64,000 nt of DNA, taken from NCBI RefSeq assembly GCF_932294415.1, contig NC_065536.1, positions 32,445,354-32,509,353 of the forward strand, read 5' to 3'. Origin of the DNA: Quercus robur. Lineage: Eukaryota > Streptophyta > Magnoliopsida > Fagales > Fagaceae. Under the pieces are notes generated by a model. It did not search any database. It saw only the letters and a program-made list of their open reading frames with translations, and had not been told where the DNA came from. Numbering within the stretch: position 1 is the stretch's first letter; every line of letters begins with the position of its first letter. This document shows, in pieces, positions 55,601 through 64,000 of this stretch. A program made the translations under genes and the position numbers.

Positions 55601-56310
55601 GGACACGCCTCGAGGTTAACATTTTGCTTCCAAAACAGCATACAATCATTGGGACAAGCATGGATCTTCTCATAACCCAAACCCAAATCTCGAACTATCT
55701 TCTTAGCCTCATAATGGTCCTTTGGCAACTTAGCGTCTGAAGGAAGCATATCCATCAGGACTTGAAGCAACAGAGTAAATGACTTATTTGTCCAACCACA
55801 CAGAGTCTTCAACTGGAACAACAGGACAATGGCTGAGAAAATGCTAAATTTTGTACAACCTTCATATAAAGGTTTGTCTACATCATCTACCATCTTGTAA
55901 AACTTCTTGGCCTCATCATTCGGACCTTCACCCGGACATTGCGCAGTTGGACCTTCTTCCATTGGTTCGGGTGGGATTTCATGCGGGGGGCACAAATCGT
56001 GCAACATCCCATGGAAATCACCATATGGATTTTGGGTTTCTTGCACATGAGAGCTCCCACATTCGGTAGCTGGCGTAGCAGCCGCCGATTCACCATGAAA
56101 TTTCCAAACTTTGTAATTTTTAAGCATCCCCGAAGCCCAACAGTGCTCACATACCACATTTAGCGGTTGTATAAGCAAATTCACACATTTCACACAAGGA
56201 CATAAGATGTTCCCATTCCGCGCGGATGGAGCAGCAAATTCCACAAATTGGTTTACACCTTCAAAATATTCCCTTGTACCCCTCCGCTTCTCCATCCAAC
56301 TTTTGTCCAT
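52637..56310 (-). CDS. TNPD/tnp2 CACTA transposase, four exons, one premature stop
   Basis: Deduced exons: 56310-54023, 53929-53672, 53588-53474 and 53374-52637, 1133 codons including the stop, with matching phases. The N-terminus MDKSWMEKRRGTREYFEGV with CPCVKCVN is a transposase-associated zinc-binding domain. The tnp2 core follows: SDAKLPKDHYEAKKIVRDLGL, HACPNDCMLFWK, CPCCKASRW, WPVMLVPYNLPPWLCMKR, LRHNLDVMHIEKNVMDN. Exon 1 ends in HYRWMYPIER and exon 2 continues the DUF4218-like domain (RNRAAPEGSIAEGYIVEEC, FNRPTRMIEESMG). Exon 4 is a DUF4216-like domain (LTDIIELNY, GFPMVNFTH, VFYVED) with an acidic tail. An in-frame TAG at 53907-53905, eight codons into exon 2, is the only break seen and would remove the C-terminal third. 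A family member would cut the element ends. Confidence 0.88.
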
Positions 56311-58625
56311 TGCGATACAATATTTACGGAATTTTACCTACACCAAGATTTGTTACTACAAAGATACTAATTATTATAATTACATTCATTTGTCATTTGT
56401 TAAGAACAGACATACCCAAGTATGCGGCTATTTTCTTAGAACATATAACACTTGTCCTAGACTAACTCAATGTGATAAGTTGTAAAAGTAGTTAAGCATA
56501 AGTGTTTACAAAATATGAAAACAAATACCAAATTCATGTAATTGTAATAATTATTAAAAACTTAATAATTATTAAGTCTATAATACCATGATGCTCAATT
56601 ACTTGGCTCATAAGGAGTATCTATGCATTTCATTTTTATTCATCTATTGTGAAATTCTGTTTAGGTTATTCGAATGTTGTGGCCTATAGTTTTCTAATAC
56701 TTACAATTCAGACCAGAAAAAGGGGGGTCCCATCTGTCGTGAAATTACCATTAGTTTATTAGAATGTTGTGGACTTTAGTTTACTAATGCTTTCTGTCAT
56801 AGAAAAGCAAATGGGGGCTTAAGGGGTACTAACTTGGGCTTAATCACAAACATTAAGATCTTCTTGATTTCAACTTTAATATGTTCCTTCATACCCTCGC
56901 ACAAATTATGATACCTCAAATTAATTGTTTGCATTTAGGTATAATATCTGGAATGTAAATGGATATTGAACAATTTAGACAAAACTCACGAATTCTTTAT
57001 CTTGTTTTTCTTTGTTTGTTGCTCTGCATTTTACTTTGGTGTAGAATTTTGTGAGACTATTTACTATTGTAGCTTGATGCATTTAATGGATTAATACTAC
57101 AAGATTTGAATATCATAATATTAGAATTATTAATTATTTTTTTGTCGAAGTCGCCTATATTTGCTTCTACGAAAAACAAAGACGCCTATAATCTCTCTTG
57201 GTCTGCCATAATTTTATTTTGTTATTCTTTTGGACAGTCATAACATGTTTTGAATAATAAATTGTTGGAGTAAAAAAAAAAAAAAAAAAACAACACTTTT
57301 TTTCTACTTGAGTGCATGGTTGGTAAAGAAATACAGGTTTTTTTTAAAAAAAAATCTTTTTTATAAATGGTCTATTTATAATTTTGTTGAATGAGCAAAA
57401 AATTTCAAGAAAAGATTTTTTATTTCTATGAAGGACTCCATCAATTTAGGTTTTTTTTTTCTTGCAAGTAATTATTATTATTATTATTATTATTGATTTT
57501 GTATTGTCTTAGTATAAAATGTTTAAATTTTAAGTTCCCATGTGTCTTTTGTAACAAGAAAAGAAGGTATATTCTTGATGATGATGAGTTGTTCTATTTA
57601 ATGATCTTTTGTTGTATATTTGCTTCTCATAGTGCTTATTACAAGTGGCTGTCTTGGATATTGCATGATAGTGCTAATGCTTTTAGATTGATTTCATCCT
57701 TTTCAATTTTGGGCTTTTCTAGGACTTGTATGTAATTATATTCTTAAAATCTTAATTAATCTACTTGGGTGATGAGGGGGGAAAATCATTCATATGACTT
57801 GAATTATTTGGAGTAGCAAGTATGGTCAAACTATATTTCCAGTGGTGTGCTCAAATAGAATTTTAATTTAAAACTATCTCGAAATGGAATTGATAGGTGA
57901 ATCAATCCCAAATTTTCATAGCGTTATCTGTTATAATGTTATGAAGATTAAATGATTAAAGATAGTCTTATATATGTGTATTTTTTACGATATTGTTTAA
58001 TCATATTTTTTAATCATATTTATGATAAGTATTTTTGCGATATTGTGAACATCTAATTTCTTATCCATTTCTATATCTATTTGCTCTCGGTCTCTAAAAT
58101 TTTTCTCAGTGTACCTACAATGCAGAAGATGTATATATAAAAGAAAGAGGAGAGGCTGAAGCAGCTAAAAGGGGCAAGATCCCTTCAATTAGCTGCCTCT
58201 ATTAGATGTGATGGATGCTCGTGAAAATAAATAGTACATAACAATTACAGACTTATGTTAAAACAGAAACGGTACACCAATACTCAAGTTACTGCATAAT
58301 TTAGAGCAAACTCAGGGGAATAATTTCAAACTCATGCTAAAGTAGAAAGTGGATTTTCATATTGTTTTTGTATTCATTTGTGGGCATTAAACAATGTTTA
58401 TATTATTATGTAATTGCATTATGTTTAATAATAAAATGGCATTCCTGGATTTGCCTTCGTCAAATTTGTACAAAACTTTGTAAGACTTTGTAATGTTGCA
58501 GCTTTGAGTGCTACTAGTTAGTTCGTATATATGATCCCTAATACCCCAAAAAAAAAAATTTTTTGAACTATCATAGTCTTTTGTTTTCATGCTTGATAGT
58601 CCCATGAAAAAGCTAGAAGTTTTCA
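56311..58625. other. 5' flank of the CACTA gene and AT-rich DNA
   Basis: A promoter was not pinpointed. Diverged direct repeat: TCTGTYGTGAAATT / TTAGAATGTTGTGG words at about 56680 and 56760. A-tract 57270-57288, T-tract 57459-57468 and (ATT)n at 57473-57494. The open frame at 57493-57735 is unrecognised and probably not a gene. Confidence 0.45.
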
Positions 58626-58626
58626 T

Positions 58627-58850
58627 TGGAAAGTAATTGCAAATTGGGATGATCTAGTAGATTTGTGCGGTAAAGATAGGGCAGATGTCTGTGAGGGTGC
58701 TGAAACAGGTGTAGAAGTTGTTGATTTGGATAGTGGAACTCGAGTCCAAAAGAATTGTTGGTTGATGATGATAATTTATCGCCAGACTTGGTTAATATTG
58801 AAAAGATAAGAGCTCAAGTACCAATTGTTCCTATTAGGGCATTCACATCT
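58627..58850 (+). pseudogene. Fragment of a Myb/SANT-like domain gene
   Basis: The frame from 58627 reads WKVIANWDDLVDLCGKDRAD followed by EGAETGVEVVDLDSGTRV. This matches the end of the Myb/SANT-like DNA-binding domain (PF12776-type) of plant L10-interacting-MYB-like proteins, where a WxxL..LcGKDRA..GAETG pattern is typical. After about 46 codons a frameshift is needed to continue with DDDNLSPDLVNIEKI. There is no upstream part of the domain, start codon or downstream gene. The fragment is directly abutted by a MITE at 58838. It is either a captured gene scrap or a relic of a former gene, since this domain family is also linked to PIF/Harbinger accessory proteins. Family identity is from memory of the motif. 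Confidence 0.6.
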
Positions 58851-59159
58851 TGAATTCCTATTTTATTCTATTTTACCATCTCAAAAAGGTACTTTATTAA
58901 TTACATCATACTATTTTACAACACCCTCAACATCTCAATTTTTATTTTCCTATTCCACTCATTAAATTAATATATACTATCTAATAAAATAATATAATTC
59001 AATCTCTCTCTCTCCCTTCTCCCCCATGCCAACAACAAAAAATATTATTATTTTTTTAGGATACTAGACCAATACAAGGCCAAATGCTGGGGCCTTTTTA
59101 GTACTTTAATGGTAAAATTTGCTTACATATGCCATTTGCATGGCCAATTGTGAATGCTC
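58838..59159. mobile_element. Small MITE (about 322 bp)
   Basis: Left end GGGCATTCACA and right end TGTGAATGCTC are inverted repeats of about 11 bp with one mismatch, flanked by TA on both sides. The interior is AT-rich with a (TC)n stretch. The TA flank would suit a Tc1/Mariner-like element, but a 2-bp match is weak evidence. Confidence 0.5.
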
Positions 59160-59835
59160 TAGAAAAGAATGGCAAATGCCAAATGCCAAATTTTTGGTAT
59201 TTGGAAAACAAACACCAAAATCATTGTTCCATGGGTGTTTCAAATCTCAAATATTTTTCCAACACGCAACAGTGTGGTTCTATAAATAAAACCGCATAGT
59301 GGCGTGTTGGAAAAAATTTTATTATTTTTTTATTCACGTAGGTGGTTGGTCTATTTTTCTATATATTGATTTATATTCCCTCACACTCTCTCTCTCTCTC
59401 TCTCTTCCCTCTGCTTCATGTCTCTACTCTCTACTCTCTTCCCTCTCCAATCTCCTCTCTTTGATCACCTTGCTCTCCCTTGCGTCAAAAAGTTGAAAAG
59501 GGTCCTATAGGTTGTCTGGGCGGGGCTGGCTAACAGGGGCCAAGGTTGTGGAAGGGAGGGGCCCAACTATTAATAACATAAAATATACCTACGAAAACAA
59601 AAAAAAAAAATTTGGGCCGGGGGAGGGTCCGATCCCCCTACTAGGTCCATCCTTAACAGAAAATCATGTACTTTAACAACAAAAGACAACTAAATATCCA
59701 GAGAAAATTCAGACCTCCCAAACAAAATAAAAATCATTCCATCAGCATACTATTTAGTGACATGAAGTTGCAAAATATTTCTCTTTGTACGGGAAATAAG
59801 CATAAATTATGGTTCAGCTTCAACCTGGTAGCGAA
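59160..59835. other. Intergenic DNA
   Basis: (TC)n run at 59387-59405, a GGGGC-rich stretch at 59520-59565 and an A-tract at 59599-59610. No gene. Confidence 0.4.
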
Positions 59836-59898
59836 TGTCAGTTTTTGATGCCCAATCTGGATGAAATTTTCACACGGCTTGTTTACTGTTTGCACCTG
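59817..59898 (-). pseudogene. Possible terminal exon of an unidentified host gene
   Basis: On the minus strand, after a TTTCAG acceptor-like sequence at about 59899, one frame reads ANSKQAV, a stop, then KFHPDWASKTDIRYQVEAEP followed by a stop. The second part is compositionally protein-like (hydrophilic, low bias) in an AT-rich setting. I do not recognise the family. No other exon was found nearby, so this is a weak call. Confidence 0.22.
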
Positions 59899-61875
59899 AA
59901 ATTAAGAAATAATTCATAATAAAGAACATGAAAAGTTTTATATAAGAAGTTGTAACTGTTGCATATATAATGAGACTTATATAACTGTAACTTGGTTTGC
60001 CTATGTTAGAAACTTATATGCATATGCCACTATGAATCATGTCAAAGCATTTTCTCCTTACTCTGCCAAAAAAACACTGCTGCAAAGAATTTTTAAATTT
60101 CCTGGGTAAACCAAAAGGTCATATTAACAAACCAAAAATTAATGATTTTTAATGTATGGCTGGCCAGTTAGAGTTCTTATAAATTTCAGCAGCATCAACA
60201 TCTGCTGAGATAGACTATTTGCATGACTCCATGATTTTGTGCTGCATAGAAACCTCTAAATTTATTCAATCATTTATTCAGACGCTTCCTTGCATATTTC
60301 AGAATTTCAATGATTAAGTCCTGCCACGATTATTATAGTGATGATGTGACTTTAATAAACACTTCCATCAAAACTAATGGATTCTAGTAGATGAAATACA
60401 GATCCTCTTAGTGGAATGCAAGGAAGACTAGAAAATGAATCAATCCAATTAGGTCATCCATCTTTGACATTTCAAGACATGGCTGAAATTGGATTCCTAG
60501 TTCAATTAACATGTTCCTAACATTTTATAAATAAATAAAAAACATGTTCCCAACATCAAATGTGCTAGAATTAATGCGCAATGTCATAGATGCACACAGG
60601 AGTTACGGGACATATAAGCATTACAAATGCACACTCAAATGCTAAGTGCATGCAGCCATTAACTCCGTTTCTTCTGTCTTGGGTGAAACCTAACAATCAG
60701 CAAAGAAAAAGGAAGGCTGTGAACCTTTGCATATAAGAACAATACAAAGAATGCTAGAAAAGTTGCCAAGTTTTGAATTCTTGGAATCTTCTTGCAAATT
60801 TATGCTCCAAACTTATATTTGAAAACCAATTTTTCTTGCTGTTCGTAGTGGCTCTTGAAAACAATTCAAAGATGAAATCATTGCATTATTTACCAAACCA
60901 TGAACATGTGTCATTTACAAGTCCTCAATTCAACATGGAACTGATGGTCAAAACTACCATATTTTACGGAAGTTTATGTTTACTTGTATTTGTGAAACAA
61001 AATAAGCATGAGAACCCAGTAGAAAAGCTTAATGCAGAGAAATCATTCATGACAGAAAATGCTAACTCAAATATCAGAAAATTGGTGATTGAAAATTGGT
61101 GATTGAGGTGTTATTGTAAGGCCCACTTAAAATTCTTGATGGACAAGGAACTAAACAAGAACGAGGGGAATCCATCGAAGTCCTTCATTTGTTGTTTATC
61201 AGGTTGGGTTGCGAGTTGCTGTATCACACTTACAAAGAAGATAGGGAGGGGTGTCACTTAAAGATGAAGAATCATTTCTGGTACACAAAATGGCCCATGT
61301 CTCAGCCTAATACCCGATTAGACTAGACATACTCAATGCTATATTAACCCCTAGGCCCAAAAGAGACCAGGAACCAAAGCCTGCGCCAGTAAGCGTGCTT
61401 AATTGACGGGTCCATAAGTGAATTGAGTTGTTTAAGAATAACTCGACTTTGATTAAGATGAAGCTTGTTTATATTTACCTGTCTAGCAAGCAACTCAATA
61501 TCAAGTCCAGGTTTAGACTCAACTCAACTATTAAACAAGTCAAACCTAAACATAATAATATATTTATAAAAAAATTTGTGAACATGTAGGCTCAATTTAA
61601 CTAATAATGTTATATTTTAACATGTATATTTATCTTCCCTTTCAAAAAAAAAATGTATATTTATCTAAAAATATAGTTATATTTTAATTGAATTATTCCG
61701 GCCTCACATTGGGTAATATCATGTTAGGTCAAAATTGTAGATAAATTTAGTACAAGATAACATATCCAAGAAAGCAAATTGATAAGGATGAAATAATTTG
61801 GTTGATTGTGATAAGGCTTTGGGGTTTTTTTTTTTTTTTTTTAATAGGCTGATGAGGTTTTGGGGTTGCGTACGG
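59899..61875. other. Intergenic DNA
   Basis: The plus-strand frame at 60773-61102 (109 codons) has no recognisable motif and an AT-driven composition. Near 61440-61560 are TCAAGTC/GACTTG-type words like those of the hAT-like element at 20.5 kb. T-tract at 61827-61842. Confidence 0.4.
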
Positions 61876-64000
61876 CCGAGATATGCATTATTAGTTTAAC
61901 CTAAGCTTGATTGAAGGAGCCTCCCCACGAATTATGGCGCAAAAATTGAATTAAACTACATGCCTTGTGCACGAACTTAATTTTTATTTATACATTTATT
62001 TAAGTATTCAACAAAGAATGATAATAGAACTCATCAAAAAAAGAAAAGAAAAAAAAAGAATGATAATAGAATAAAGGACCACAACTACGTTACATACAAT
62101 GCAACAAAAGGAAAAAAAGGGAAGTATCTATCGAATACAAATGAAAAAAAAAAAATGGATGGCATGATCAAAGATAATTTTGGGTCCTTTTAAAAAAATA
62201 TTGAGAAAGCGCTTGAAAATAATTTTTTTAAAGAGATTTAAAAAAAATAAAAAAATAAAAAGACTAACTCTTGATTGGATCTTACAAATATAAATGTTTG
62301 TGGGGGTATGAGTAAGGGGGAGGGACAGAGACCAAGGTTCAAGTGTTTATAAATGGGTTTCACAAACATACACTTAGATTAAATTAGAATAAAATTCTAT
62401 ATAAAAAAAAAAAAAAAAAAAAAAAAGCTTATAAATGTTGTATCCTTTTGTAGGGTCAATGCAATGGTGGATCTGGACCTTTTTTTTTTTTTTTTTTTTG
62501 ATAATTCAATAGTAAAAAGAGAAGATATTTGAACCCTAAGCATCATGTTGAATATGTTAGAACGTGCCAACAAACTTACAAAGCTCTTGTCTCGAACCAA
62601 TGTTATGTAATAATGTAGCAATCAATAAATTTTAATTAACTTGAACTATATATAATTCAAGCTGTGGCATTAATATCCTTTTTTTATTCTTAAATAATAA
62701 TCCATGATTTAAGTCTAAAAGCCCAAAGTTTATGCCTTCAAAAAATTAAGAAATTACCACTACGCTTCCTTGGCGTGATGGTCACTCCATAAATATAAAT
62801 ACTTGTTGGGTATTAGGGGGGGGGGGGGGAGACAAAGGTCGGAGTTCAAGTCTCCAGAAAGAAGTTTCACACACATTCACTTAGATTAAACTAAAATAGA
62901 GTTCTATATCAGTCAAAAAAAAATTCTTATACATGTGTCCCTTTGTAGGGTCAATGCAGTGGTGGATCTTGGACCATTTATTTATTTGTTTTTTATTTAT
63001 TCATTTATTTTTTATAATTTAATAGTTAAGAGAGAAGATTTGATCCCTAAGCTTGTTGAAAACGTCATAAGGTGTCAACAAACCTACAAAGCACTTGTAG
63101 AGATATGCATTATTAGTTTAACCTAAGCTTGATCAAAGGAGCCTCCCCTGAATTATGGCACAAAAATGGATCTTGGACCCTTTTTTTTTTTTTTTTTTTT
63201 TGATAATTCAATAATTAGGAGAGGAGATTTGATCCCTAAGCATCATGTTGAAAATGTAGAAGGTGCCAACAAACCAACAAAGCTCTTGTCCCAACCAATA
63301 TTACGTAATAATTTAGTAATAAGGAAATTTTAATTAACTAGTCGCTAATCCGTGTGATACACGGAAAACTTTTAGATCAAATGTTAAAATGTTCTAGTTT
63401 AAATATTGTTCTAATTTCAACTATTTGAAAGCTGAATAGTTACGTTTGGGTTTTTTGGGTAGATAAGAGATTGGATTGGAGTGAGAGAGAAGGAAGGCAG
63501 CAATTGACGCTTAAGGTTTTCACCGTGTGTTGAGTTTTCAAAAATTTGGACTCAGGTTCTTCAAAATAAATAGTAAAGATGGTGTTACAAATATAAAATT
63601 AGAATTTTTGTTTTTTTTATTTAAATAATGCTGAAAATTTGAGTGAGTATTAAGGGTTTCAACCTTGGTAGGAGTTTATATTTGTTGAAAATTTTGTTAT
63701 AGAATTTTAGTTGAAGTAGAATTTTCAAGCTCTTGAAACATATATCTAATAGAGTTTTACTTAAAATAAAGAGAAATAATAAATATATAAGATAGAAAAC
63801 TTAAAATAAAATAAAATAAAATCTAAAATAAAAAGAAAAAGAAAATAGTGGTGACGTAGAAAATTGTAGTAATTTTAGAGGTTTTGGTTATATATATATA
63901 TATATATATATATTAGAACTATATATAATTCAGGCTGAGGAAATAATTTACTCTTAATTTCCTAATAATTATCCATGATTTAAGTCTAAAAGCCCAAAAT
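61876..64000. repeat. Diverged tandem duplications of a repeat block
   Basis: Three copies of a unit containing GGTGGATCT(T)GGACC, poly-T, GATAATTCAATA, GAACCCTAAGCATCATGTTG and CAACAAACYTACAAAGC occur at about 62467-62600, 62950-63095 and 63165-63290. AGATATGCATTATTAGTTTA and the following AACCTAAGCTTGAT occur at 61880 and 63100. CCATGATTTAAGTCTAAAAG occurs at 62702 and 63973, about 1271 bases apart. The right copy is interrupted by the Helitron end at 63338. Contains A/T runs at 62403-62426 and 62480-62499, a G run at 62817-62829 and a (TA)n tract at 63891-63912. No coding region. Confidence 0.65.
63337..63364 (-). mobile_element. Helitron 3' terminus (reverse orientation)
   Basis: On the minus strand: hairpin CCGTGTATCACACGG (63364-63350), ATTAGCGA, CTAG (63341-63338), then T. 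The terminal TTAGCGACTAGT matches the copy at 3076-3104. The element would extend to the right and may be what separates the tandem-block copies. Confidence 0.6.

Larger units (their letters stand above)
40767..56310 (-). mobile_element. CACTA (En/Spm-type) transposon, one terminus and both genes
   Basis: The terminus CACTACAAAAAAAC at 40767, preceded by AAT, has the 5'-CACTA end of the superfamily. Beside it is a subterminal palindromic array, then on the minus strand a TNPA/Ptta-type gene and a TNPD/tnp2-type gene. Both genes point toward the 40767 terminus, so this is the 3' end of the element. The other terminus (ending TTTTGTAGTG on the plus strand) was not found between 56310 and 64000, so the 5' side is lost, highly diverged or outside. 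The element has probably been enlarged by later insertions in its intron (44.5-49.5 kb). Span beyond the genes is inference. Confidence 0.75.

Noticed and set aside
54261..56485. Multiple plus-strand open frames opposite TNPD
   Set aside because: All are antisense shadows of the long exon of the tnp2 transposase.
60773..61102. 109-codon plus-strand open frame
   Set aside because: No recognisable motif and average composition of the AT-rich surroundings; kept only as a remark in the intergenic entry.

Overview
This window looks like repeat-rich intergenic DNA of a woody eudicot nuclear genome. The repeat complement (tRNA-derived SINE, long-armed MITEs, a CACTA element with a GCCGCGTTT array, endogenous pararetrovirus) reminds me of Fagaceae such as oak or chestnut. 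That attribution rests on memory of such repeats and is only moderately secure. I see no intact ordinary host gene, no rRNA or tRNA gene and no CRISPR array. The coding sequence present belongs to mobile elements or integrated virus, plus one or two host-gene scraps.

Region by region. 1-1.4 kb: minus-strand endogenous pararetrovirus (EPRV) fragment with an aspartic protease domain followed by the start of a downstream ORF that runs off the left edge. 1.4-11.1 kb: AT-rich DNA with Helitron 3' ends, two solo LTRs (one with a perfect 5-bp target duplication), a LINE RNase H remnant, a 0.6-kb MITE with arms of nearly 190 bp, and an interleaved pair of inverted repeats. 11.1-18.8 kb: the best-defined locus. 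A Helitron-like repeat is split in its (TA)n tract by about 6.8 kb of rearranged EPRV, and a neighbouring uninterrupted repeat copy serves as an empty site. The EPRV insert joins four segments in alternating orientation: promoter plus downstream ORF (-), coat/zinc-finger/protease (+), start of the downstream ORF plus an upstream tail (-), and primer-binding site, leader and movement protein (+). Nearly all of the reverse transcriptase/RNase H region is absent.

18.8-40.7 kb: diverged duplications, an hAT-like element, two SINE copies, a decayed LINE ORF1, a 53-bp alternating purine-pyrimidine tract, MITEs, a large direct duplication (29.4-30.1 versus 34.6-35.3 kb), and a non-autonomous LTR element with a plant-transposon-domain ORF, polypurine tract and 3' LTR. 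40.8-56.3 kb: a minus-strand CACTA (En/Spm) element with one terminus at 40767, a palindromic subterminal array, a seven-exon TNPA/Ptta-type gene and a four-exon TNPD/tnp2 transposase gene. The splice phases agree throughout. TNPD has one in-frame stop. No second terminus was found. 56.3-64 kb: AT-rich DNA with a Myb/SANT-like gene fragment, a small MITE, a tandemly duplicated block and another Helitron 3' end.

Functionally, the two CACTA genes would work together: TNPD as catalytic transposase, and TNPA as the protein expected to bind the subterminal repeats. The EPRV parts are dead fragments. All family names come from motif recognition by eye; no database search was run.
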